A stretch of DNA of 64,000 nucleotides. It comes from JAHOYW01 sp963664605. Lineage in GTDB: Bacteria; Verrucomicrobiota; Lentisphaeria; Victivallales; Victivallaceae. A program made the position numbers and the translations under genes. The DNA is taken from the NCBI GenBank assembly GCA_963664605.1, contig OY761536.1:2914001-2978000 (forward strand), given 5' to 3'. Below are positions 57,502-64,000 of this stretch, one piece after another (position 1 is the first letter of the stretch; each line of letters begins with the position of its first letter). The notes beneath the pieces are model-generated. The model saw only the letters and a program-made list of their open reading frames with translations. It searched no databases and was not told the DNA's origin.

Positions 57502-59313
57502 TTAGTATTGGTTGAAACTTATTCCAGTAAATTCTTCTAATTCTGACATTGTTAAAATACGATTCCATATGGCAACTTCATCAATAATTCCATCGAAAAA
57601 ATATCTGGGTCCAGCAGAATAGTTTTCCGCGCCGATAAAGACTGGTAAATTTGTATATGAAGTCCCTTTTGAGTCTGTATCACCATATACAGTTTGTTCA
57701 ATACCATTAACAAACAGTCTCGTTCCTAGTTTGTTCCATTTTTTCTGCCAAACAACCTGATATGCTTCACCATCTTCAAGTAATTGATCTGAATATAAGA
57801 AATGAGTTCCGACAGGAGCATAATTTGAATAAAACGAAAAATACAGCCTGTTTTGGTAAACATAAATATTAAAATGTCCTTCATTATTGTTTGGATGACG
57901 GCGTGAAATAATGACCTGTTTATTATGGTAGCTATCAGCTTTTATAGATGCGCTGATGGTCATCTGGCCAATTTCCCCAGAGGAGAAATCTGAACTCGAT
58001 GGAATTGCAATATATCCAGTTGTTCCGTTAAATTCAAGTCCACCATTAATTAAACCGTCAGCCAGCCAGCTAACTCCACCATTTAAAGTCCCATCATGAT
58101 TGTCTGTGCTATCTTCCCCAGGATTGACAGAATTATCAAAAGGCCAATAGGCAATCAGAGAATCTGGCATTTGATCAATTGAAAACTCTTCTCCATACTC
58201 AAATGCCCCGATGTCATTACGAGAAGGACCAATTAAGTCCCGGCATGGACTGTCAGCTTGCAAATGAAACATTTCACTGCCTGATGTTGCTTTAAATAGT
58301 GGATCCGTAATCGCTAAATTCCATGTGTTATATGAGTCATTTATGGTTGATGAAGATGACCAGTTCTTTGCAACGCCTCCATATGCTATACAGAATTGAA
58401 TTGTATCGTTTCCGAAAAATCTAAAGTTATATGTTCCATTGTTATAAGATGTATTAAATTGATGAAGCCCATCATCGCACGCATTGTCATCAAACCCACA
58501 TGCACGGTTATTAAAGGCAATGCATTCATATGTTCTATTACTTAAACTTCCAGGACCACCAAGCTTGAACCCATTACCATCACCACCTGCTCCACGTCCA
58601 CTGCCTGATGCTATACAGCGATATAGGTAAACATTTGAACTCGACCATAAATCATATCCATCATCAGAATTATCATAAGCGGCACAATATATTAATGTTG
58701 TATTATCACTACCATTGGCAATACAAAATCCATCAGCGTTTTCTCCATCAGCAAGAGCATCATAGTTATTCCAAGCTTTACAGTGACTAAAAACGGCATT
58801 GTCTACACCGGATATAGCAAATCCGGACATGTAATTATTATATGAATTTGTCCAATACAACTTAATATTGTGAGTATCACCGTTTGCAATAAAGCCAAAA
58901 TTAGGACTGTTTCGCAAATTTAAATGAGATATATGCCAATATGAAACTCCTGTTATTCCCATAATTTCATCAGCATATGGCGGTTGCAGATAAGTACCAT
59001 CAAAATATACATCCCCCTCATAAGTGTCCATATATATGTTAGCACTTTCTGTTCCACTTTGGACACCTCTCCAAGATTTTATCAATAACGAATATGTCAA
59101 ATAGTATATTCCTCCTTTTATAAGAATCCTATCACCAGCGACGGCACTGTCAACAGCCTTTTGAGGCCACCTGAAAGGAGTTTCATAAGTTCCATCCCAT
59201 GAATCATTCCCCGTTGTCGATACATACCAGTTTCTTGCAAAAACAACACTATTAATCATTATAAAAGAAAAAATAAACAATACTATAACTGTAATTTTTT
59301 TTGAAATAATCAT
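57502..59313 (-). CDS. Secreted PL9-like pectate lyase with C-terminal LamG domain
   Basis: Protein of 603 residues with a signal peptide (residues 1-26). The beta-helix domain (about 27-370) carries ENADGFCIANGSDNTTLIYC, CAAYDNSDDGYDLWSSSN and GDGNGFKLGGPG. These match pectate lyase family 9, where the clustered Asp residues bind calcium and the Lys of GFKLGG is the base. Residues about 395-600 are a LamG/concanavalin-like domain (LIAYWPFDNS, YFFDGIIDEVAIWNRIL) probably for glycan binding. Substrate therefore likely pectate or a related uronan. AGGAT precedes the ATG. Confidence 0.82.
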   Translation of the reverse strand: MIISKKITVIVLFIFSFIMINSVVFARNWYVSTTGNDSWDGTYETPFRWPQKAVDSAVAGDRILIKGGIYYLTYSLLIKSWRGVQSGTESANIYMDTYEGDVYFDGTYLQPPYADEIMGITGVSYWHISHLNLRNSPNFGFIANGDTHNIKLYWTNSYNNYMSGFAISGVDNAVFSHCKAWNNYDALADGENADGFCIANGSDNTTLIYCAAYDNSDDGYDLWSSSNVYLYRCIASGSGRGAGGDGNGFKLGGPGSLSNRTYECIAFNNRACGFDDNACDDGLHQFNTSYNNGTYNFRFFGNDTIQFCIAYGGVAKNWSSSSTINDSYNTWNLAITDPLFKATSGSEMFHLQADSPCRDLIGPSRNDIGAFEYGEEFSIDQMPDSLIAYWPFDNSVNPGEDSTDNHDGTLNGGVSWLADGLINGGLEFNGTTGYIAIPSSSDFSSGEIGQMTISASIKADSYHNKQVIISRRHPNNNEGHFNIYVYQNRLYFSFYSNYAPVGTHFLYSDQLLEDGEAYQVVWQKKWNKLGTRLFVNGIEQTVYGDTDSKGTSYTNLPVFIGAENYSAGPRYFFDGIIDEVAIWNRILTMSELEEFTGISFNQY

Positions 59314-59402
59314 GTTATTTATCCTGTTTTAAAGTTCCAATGCGCAAAACTTTTACCTGCATATGTAAGTTGTTCCATTTTTGATGATACCACATATCGC
59401 GA

Positions 59403-60104
59403 TTAAAGTATCCTCCCCACGCCATCCACAAATAGTCTATCTGGAATAGGTGACCAAAATGGAGTTCTGCCAGCGTTTACATAATAGGGGAAGTATCCAA
59501 CTTTAGATGTAAGGATAGTACTTACTTGTTTTTGGGAAACATTACCTGCAACATATAAGGCATTCATTCTTCTATTATGTCTATATTGCCATAGATCTGC
59601 ATTGGATTGTGTAAAATAAATATTTCCTTCAAGAGTCTCTAGAGTAAGACATAACTCCGACGGTCTTTTTATTCTTGTTATTCTTACGTTTGAACCGGGA
59701 GTTAATCCGACAGCGTTTTGATTAACTCCATACGACATGTAATTTGGAGCTCTTATTGTAAAATTCAAGAAGTCACTAAAATATGAACGAGCAGTAAGCC
59801 CCGTTACCAGAGATGGGCAATGAAAAATTTCAGCATCCTTGTTAAGTGTTTTATAAATAGCACAAGGCCAGTTAGTAAGATTATTACCAGCATAAGGTGA
59901 TTTAACTGTTGGCATGAAATCATCATAATCATTATTGTATTGCATAAAAGCCGAACCAAGTTGTTTCAGGTTTGATGTACACTTAATCCCTTTTGCTTTC
60001 TCCCGCGCTTTACTAAGTGCCGGAAGCAACATTGAGGCGAGTATTGCTATGATAGCTATCACAACAAGGAGTTCTATTAGAGTGAATTTTTTAATCTTTT
60101 TCAT
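59403..60104 (-). CDS. Type II secretion-like pseudopilin (prepilin N-terminal domain protein)
   Basis: Protein of 233 residues. The N-terminus KFTLIELLVVIAIIAILAS is a prepilin signal with the Glu5 equivalent, but Lys replaces the usual Gly before Phe. The globular part has the layout of the DUF1559-type family, though the normal H-x9-D-G motif reads HNRRMNALYVAG, with Ala instead of Asp. Many near-copies of such proteins occur in Lentisphaerota and Planctomycetota, often beside glycan-degrading enzymes as here. Its role is unknown; surface display of the enzymes is a possibility. AAAGGA precedes the ATG. Confidence 0.85.
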   Translation of the reverse strand: MKKIKKFTLIELLVVIAIIAILASMLLPALSKAREKAKGIKCTSNLKQLGSAFMQYNNDYDDFMPTVKSPYAGNNLTNWPCAIYKTLNKDAEIFHCPSLVTGLTARSYFSDFLNFTIRAPNYMSYGVNQNAVGLTPGSNVRITRIKRPSELCLTLETLEGNIYFTQSNADLWQYRHNRRMNALYVAGNVSQKQVSTILTSKVGYFPYYVNAGRTPFWSPIPDRLFVDGVGRIL

Positions 60105-60153
60105 TTTTCTGTCCTTTTTTATGGGTTAACTTCTAAACTTTATTCATTAAATT

Positions 60154-61284
60154 TTATGTTCTGCTTGATTCTCCTATGATTAATTTAGGTTCTACTTCTA
60201 CAAATGCCTTATTATTTGTTTTATTTTTTATTTCATTAATAACGCTTTCGCACAGATGCTCTCCAATAATAAAATGTGGTACTTCGACATGCGTAACACT
60301 CGGAATCATATTCTCCACAATACGAGCACTGCATTTCGCAATTAAATCAATATCATTTCCCGGAATAAGCCGAAGTTTAAACAATTGACGATATATTAAT
60401 GAAATCGCATGCGTATTAAAACATATAATTATTTCAAAATCTCTACAGAATTTTTCAGTAATAGTTTCTTCCAAAACTTTCGGTAGTAAACCACTATATT
60501 CTCTAGCTGTTGGAATATTAAAAATGCAATCATCACCTATATCCGTATAGTCGAATAAATTTTCCCGCAACAATTTTATTTTATCCAACTCAACATCAGA
60601 ACAGGCAAGATTGCTTGATCCTGTAACAACAGCTATTTTTTTATAATTCCGACTTTTTAAATAATCGGCTATTTCTTTCGCTCCTGCTTTATCAGATATA
60701 TGAATCAAATGCTCCAGTTCCGAAGGAACTGTACTTACTGATGGCAAGCGCCCTACTGGAAAATTATCAGCAAACAGTTTTAACCGTAGATCTTTCAATT
60801 CATTACCAATAAATACAGCTCCGTCAAATTCCCTGACCAACTCAAACTGACGTTGTAGCTCCAAGGCGTTATCAGTTTCTTTAAAATGTTGAAATAGAAC
60901 CTGAGCATTATTTTTCCCGGCATAGGAAAACATTCCTTGGAACACTGTCATGCAAACGGAAAAATTCTCAGCATCCATTATATCACGGGAAATCATCGGT
61001 TCAGGAAAAGGCATAATCAGGCGAATATTGGAGATAGTCCGGTGCACATCTTCACTAACAAATGTTCCTCTCCCAGGCAGACGTTCAACATACTTGCCCT
61101 GTTCCAAAAGTTTCAATGCTTCAATAACAGAACCACGACCCCAACCATTTTTCTTTGCAAGAGCGCGATCCCCAGGTAAACGGTCACCCGGCTGGAGTTT
61201 ACCGGAATAAATATCCGAAAGGATATGGTCTTTTATCAACTCGGGTAACAATTCCCGATTATTCTGTCCTGTTAATACCTGCAT
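60154..61284 (-). CDS. GntR-LacI hybrid transcriptional regulator (AraR-like)
   Basis: Regulator of 376 residues. The N-terminus is a GntR winged helix (DHILSDIYSGKLQPGDRLPG, NGWGRGSVIEALKLLEQGKY) and residues about 90-376 form a LacI-type sugar-binding domain (FDGAVFIGNELK, KSRNYKKIAVVTGSSN). This is the architecture of AraR, which senses a sugar. It heads the minus-strand block of pseudopilin, PL9-like, beta-helix and GH-like genes and likely controls it and itself. AAGGAAAG lies upstream of the ATG. Confidence 0.87.
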   Translation of the reverse strand: MQVLTGQNNRELLPELIKDHILSDIYSGKLQPGDRLPGDRALAKKNGWGRGSVIEALKLLEQGKYVERLPGRGTFVSEDVHRTISNIRLIMPFPEPMISRDIMDAENFSVCMTVFQGMFSYAGKNNAQVLFQHFKETDNALELQRQFELVREFDGAVFIGNELKDLRLKLFADNFPVGRLPSVSTVPSELEHLIHISDKAGAKEIADYLKSRNYKKIAVVTGSSNLACSDVELDKIKLLRENLFDYTDIGDDCIFNIPTAREYSGLLPKVLEETITEKFCRDFEIIICFNTHAISLIYRQLFKLRLIPGNDIDLIAKCSARIVENMIPSVTHVEVPHFIIGEHLCESVINEIKNKTNNKAFVEVEPKLIIGESSRT

Positions 61285-61312
61285 GGCTTTCCTTAACTTA
61301 ATTGTTGGTCAT

Positions 61313-61366
61313 AACCGGTTCGAACCAGTATATATTTATAATACATTATATTTTCAATTTTGTCAA
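61313..61366 (-). promoter_or_regulatory. Promoter and palindromic operator of the GntR-LacI regulator
   Basis: On the minus strand TTGACA (61366-61361), a 17-base spacer and TATTAT (61343-61338) form a near-consensus promoter. Just downstream, around the +1, lie overlapping palindromes GGTTCGAACC (61317-61326) and AACCGGTT (61313-61320). This fits autorepression by a dimeric GntR-type protein. Confidence 0.7.
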
Positions 61367-61436
61367 CAGTAGATTGTAGAAAAGTTTCTTCAATCTTTAT
61401 TTTTGAGGTAAATATCAAAATAAAAAAATAGTGGTA

Positions 61437-62705
61437 TTAAATACCTTCGCCGTTTACTTCTTCACCGAAACGGCGTTTTGTCAATATGAAGACAACATCA
61501 TTTTTCCGGACTTTTTCCGGACATGGAACAGAAACAACATCGCCTTTGGGAACAGAATAAACATTTTCTCCAGCTAAACGGATTTCACTTATGTCAAACC
61601 ATACTGCGCCAGTAGTGGGTCCAGTTACCAGAAGTTTTTGTCCTACAGCCAAGTCCTCAGCTTCGATGCTAAGTTCTGCGACTTTTATTTTATTGAAATA
61701 TTTATTGACACGTCCTATTTGGACTTTATGAAGTTTCGCCTGACTGCCGCCGGTTCCACACCATTCGCCAAGCGGTTCACCCAAATAATAACCACCACGC
61801 CAGAAGCCACGGTTAAAAACAGTTTTTAAACGCTCATACCAACCGGAAATCTTATCGACCGTATATGCTCCAGCAATCCAGGCGTCAGCAGCCTGTCGAT
61901 AGACTTCAGTAACAGTTTGAACATAATCCGCCGAACGCCCCCTGCCCTCAAGTTTCAAAATCTCCACACCACTTTCCAGTATCCGGTCCAAAAACTCGAT
62001 TGTGCAAATATCTTTTGGAGACATGACGTATTTATTGTCAATAAGCAGTTCCTCGCCAGTTTCTTCATCAATGACCCGATAACGGCGACGGCAGTTTTGA
62101 AAACACGCGCCACGATTAGCGGATGAATTATAAGTGCCCAAACTCATATAGCACTTACCGGAAACTGAAACACACAATGCACCATGAGCAAAAATTTCAA
62201 TGCGAACCAGCTTCCCGCCTGGACCGGTAATTTTTTCCTCTTTGATAGAATTGATTATCTTTTCTATTTGAGTTAAAGTCAATTCCCGGGCAAGAACAAT
62301 TACATCGGCGAATTTTGCAAAAAAACGAACGCTTTGGATATTACTGACGTTAGCTTGTACTGAAATATGTATTGGCAAAGCAATACTTTCTGCATAACTT
62401 ATTACCGCAATATCAGAAGCAATAATAGCGTCAATACCGGCAGTTTTAGCAGCATCACATATTTCCCTGACATAATCCAGTTCTTCGTCATAAACAACGA
62501 TATTCAATGTCAGATAAGTCTTGACATTCGATTTTTTGCATAAACGAACAATTTTCTGCAGGTCGCTTATTTGGAAATTCACTGTAGCGCGGGAGCGCAT
62601 ATTTAGCTTTCCCACCCCGAAATAAACAGAATCAGCTCCTGCTCTGATAGCCGCCGCCAAAGATTCAAATGAACCTGCAGGAGCCATGATTTCGATTTTT
62701 TTCAT
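61437..62705 (-). CDS. U32 family protein, TrhP-like tRNA hydroxylation factor
   Basis: Protein of about 422 residues with the U32 barrel (EIMAPAGSFESLAAAIRAGA, HGALCVSVSGKCYMSLGTYN) and the iron-sulfur cysteines in RGACFQNCRRRY. MSPKDICTIEFLDRILESGV followed by LKLEGRGRSADYV match TrhP (YegQ), which takes part in 5-hydroxyuridine formation at the tRNA wobble base. The ATG at 62705 (MKKIEIMAP) is chosen because it follows the stop of the preceding gene by 10 bases; an in-frame start at 62810 would overlap that gene by 95 bases and adds unrelated basic sequence. Confidence 0.82.
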   Translation of the reverse strand: MKKIEIMAPAGSFESLAAAIRAGADSVYFGVGKLNMRSRATVNFQISDLQKIVRLCKKSNVKTYLTLNIVVYDEELDYVREICDAAKTAGIDAIIASDIAVISYAESIALPIHISVQANVSNIQSVRFFAKFADVIVLARELTLTQIEKIINSIKEEKITGPGGKLVRIEIFAHGALCVSVSGKCYMSLGTYNSSANRGACFQNCRRRYRVIDEETGEELLIDNKYVMSPKDICTIEFLDRILESGVEILKLEGRGRSADYVQTVTEVYRQAADAWIAGAYTVDKISGWYERLKTVFNRGFWRGGYYLGEPLGEWCGTGGSQAKLHKVQIGRVNKYFNKIKVAELSIEAEDLAVGQKLLVTGPTTGAVWFDISEIRLAGENVYSVPKGDVVSVPCPEKVRKNDVVFILTKRRFGEEVNGEGI

Positions 62706-62715
62706 CTTATAGCTG

Positions 62716-63513
62716 TTAGAATAGATTATTGATGGTTTTCTTAATGTCTTTAGTAAGGTTTTTACCAACTTCTTCCGCTGCATTCGGCAGATCCTTAGTA
62801 AGTACATCAAGGTTTAAACCTTCAATTTTCGCGGAGGCAACTGTCTTAACTACCGCTTCAATTATTTCATTAAAGACTTCCGAAACAACTTGGGCCGTAT
62901 CGCTTTCTTTTCCAATATCATTCAGTTCCATCCGCGCAAGCGGTAATGCAACACTGGTTTTTAACATACTGGAAGAAACACTGATTTCACCTTTGTTAAT
63001 AATAAATGATTTTATGATGACTTTTTTAGCTTCTTTCCCGGTGTCATGTTCCTCAACTTCCGGTTCAGGCTCAACTTCTTCCGGCGCAGCACTTTTACCG
63101 CCTTGAGCAAATTTCATAATATTATTCTTGATATCAGTAAGGTTACTGCCGCCTTTAATAGTAGGTTCAAAATTAATTTTAACATTAGCTATTTCTATCT
63201 TATTGACAATAATAGTATCAGTAAATAAAGAATTGACATCCAGATCAACACTAACCAAATCAAAACTGAATGCCTGGAGCGATTGATAACCAGAAGGATT
63301 ATCTATAGAGAGTTTATTTACCGCAAGGTCACCGGCAAGCAATGAAATATTTACCGACTCAACCGCAACTTTTGTCCCAGTCGCAGCTGTACCAAATGTA
63401 CGTGTAGCTTCAGCAATAATTGTTCCCAGATACATCAGTACCACTACCACGGCAATTATAATAAAAATCAATAAACCGGCAAATATTTTCCAGATTTTCT
63501 TTTTCCATTTCAT
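62716..63513 (-). CDS. AsmA-like inner-membrane-anchored protein
   Basis: Protein of 265 residues with one N-terminal membrane helix (about residues 8-32, IFAGLLIFIIIAVVVVLMYL). The periplasmic part has the AsmA/DUF748 pattern: VAVESVNISLLAGDLAVNKL, FDLVSVDLDVNSLF, IIVNKIEIANVKINFE. A charged stretch follows near residue 145 (PEEVEPEPEVEEHDTG) and helices at the end. It probably acts at the envelope in lipid handling or outer-membrane assembly. GAGGAG is 7 bases before the ATG at 63513; an in-frame ATG at 63528 lies inside that site and is unlikely. Confidence 0.72.
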   Translation of the reverse strand: MKWKKKIWKIFAGLLIFIIIAVVVVLMYLGTIIAEATRTFGTAATGTKVAVESVNISLLAGDLAVNKLSIDNPSGYQSLQAFSFDLVSVDLDVNSLFTDTIIVNKIEIANVKINFEPTIKGGSNLTDIKNNIMKFAQGGKSAAPEEVEPEPEVEEHDTGKEAKKVIIKSFIINKGEISVSSSMLKTSVALPLARMELNDIGKESDTAQVVSEVFNEIIEAVVKTVASAKIEGLNLDVLTKDLPNAAEEVGKNLTKDIKKTINNLF

Positions 63514-63589
63514 GATTTTACTCCTCATTAAGATTTTGGTTTAAATATTACCTAAGTATATATTAATATCCCGCAATCAAATTTGCAAA

Positions 63590-63638
63590 CAAAAAACCCT
63601 GATTCAATCAAACATATTATTGTTTGCATGAATCAGGG
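63590..63638 (-). terminator. Rho-independent terminator after the HAD gene
   Basis: CCCTGATTCA (63597-63606) pairs with TGAATCAGGG (63629-63638). Inside, CAAACA (63609-63614) pairs with TGTTTG (63621-63626). On the minus strand the hairpin is followed by TTTTTTG, so it ends the HAD transcript that stops at 63660. Confidence 0.88.
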
Positions 63639-63659
63639 ATAAAGAATCTAAATAAAATC

Positions 63660-64000
63660 TTACCAGCTTGGGTTTTCAGGGAGAGCTTTGTCAAACTCAT
63701 CCAGCAGAGAATCCTGATAAGCACCGGCATATGTGCCGTTAAAGAAACGATCAAGTCCTTCTGAATTCAATTTTGCCCATGACTCTTCTTCACGGCCTGG
63801 AACAATTGGACAAAATAATACATTATTAGCTTTAGCTGCTTTAAGATCTCCTGGAGCGTCACCAATCATCAATACTTTATCAGAATCATATTTCCCAGCA
63901 GTAGTATATTTCAGATGTTCAGTTTTAGTTCCGTGTTCCTGTCCGCAAATCATACCGAGATAATGATCTATCTTGTTTTCCTTCCATTCACGGGTCAAAG
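63660..64000 (-). CDS. HAD-superfamily hydrolase (C-terminal part)
   Basis: The gene runs off the right edge, so the N-terminus and motif I are missing. The visible about 112 residues hold motif III/IV of HAD phosphatases: a lysine in KTEHLKYTT and the acidic motif VLMIGDAPGDLKAAKANN. It is probably a phosphatase of a small phosphorylated metabolite. Residues after the motif (PGREEESWAKLNSEGLDRF) form the cap-side helix and tail. A good terminator follows. Confidence 0.8.
   Translation of the reverse strand, partial: LTREWKENKIDHYLGMICGQEHGTKTEHLKYTTAGKYDSDKVLMIGDAPGDLKAAKANNVLFCPIVPGREEESWAKLNSEGLDRFFNGTYAGAYQDSLLDEFDKALPENPSW

Noticed and set aside
1..64000. CRISPR array, insertion sequence, prophage or integron
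   Set aside because: No regularly spaced direct repeats with unique spacers and no transposase, integrase or phage structural gene could be recognised.

Overview
The window is a continuous stretch of bacterial chromosome, about 64 kb and densely coding, with a partial gene at each end. No rRNA, tRNA, insertion sequence or CRISPR array was seen. The content suggests a Gram-negative anaerobe of the PVC group, most likely Lentisphaerota. The clues are a pseudopilin whose N-terminus reads KFTLIELLVVIAIIAILAS, a large secreted polysaccharide-lyase block under a GntR-LacI hybrid regulator, several SGNH hydrolases, a membrane pyrophosphatase, LolCD, and a scattered dcw cluster. This placement is inference; no marker gene decides it.

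Left part (1-13.4 kb): the elongasome genes mreC (partial), mreD and mrdA are followed by lolC/E-lolD. A bidirectional terminator separates them from the convergent carAB pair. Next come two exported proteins (LPP20-like and FlgT-N-like). Then mraZ is found away from the division cluster, with a promoter buried in a ladder of 10-bp spaced TGG boxes that looks like its own operator. The 587-bp gap behind it holds a 23-codon ORF with a strong Shine-Dalgarno and a GC-richer, hairpin-rich segment.

Middle (13.4-43.5 kb): a two-gene unit of a heavy-metal-chelation-type protein and a type III PLP decarboxylase; SGNH hydrolase; aldo/keto reductase; a glutamate-racemase-like protein; and a soluble substrate-binding-fold/PAS/GGDEF protein. 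A five-gene assimilatory sulfate operon follows (APS reductase, CysD, CysN with a dead APS-kinase-like tail, sulfite reductase, Rrf2 regulator), with a clear promoter flanked by two copies of one palindromic element. Then come an EIIA-CBS protein beside an ArsB/NhaD-type transporter, isocitrate dehydrogenase, a four-helix-bundle gene whose two ends lie in heptamer repeats, lysS, the pyrophosphatase, a MagIII-like glycosylase, a GntR-controlled aldolase operon with two small unknown proteins, oligoendopeptidase F and an SrkA-like kinase.

Right part (43.7-64 kb): an RlhA-like U32 protein, a UDP-sugar pyrophosphorylase, a small coupled gene, ftsW and murG, and an iron-sulfur aldo/keto reductase. 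From 52 to 61 kb everything lies on the minus strand and looks like one pectin-type polysaccharide degradation locus: GH-like enzyme, large beta-helix protein, PL9-like lyase with LamG domain, pseudopilin and GntR-LacI regulator. The window closes with a TrhP-like U32 protein, an AsmA-like membrane protein and a partial HAD phosphatase.

The features most worth a second look are the MraZ operator, the fused inactive kinase in CysN, the duplicated operator of the sulfur operon, the cytosolic ligand-sensing diguanylate cyclase, the aldolase operon with two uncharacterised partners, and the repeat-bounded four-helix-bundle gene.
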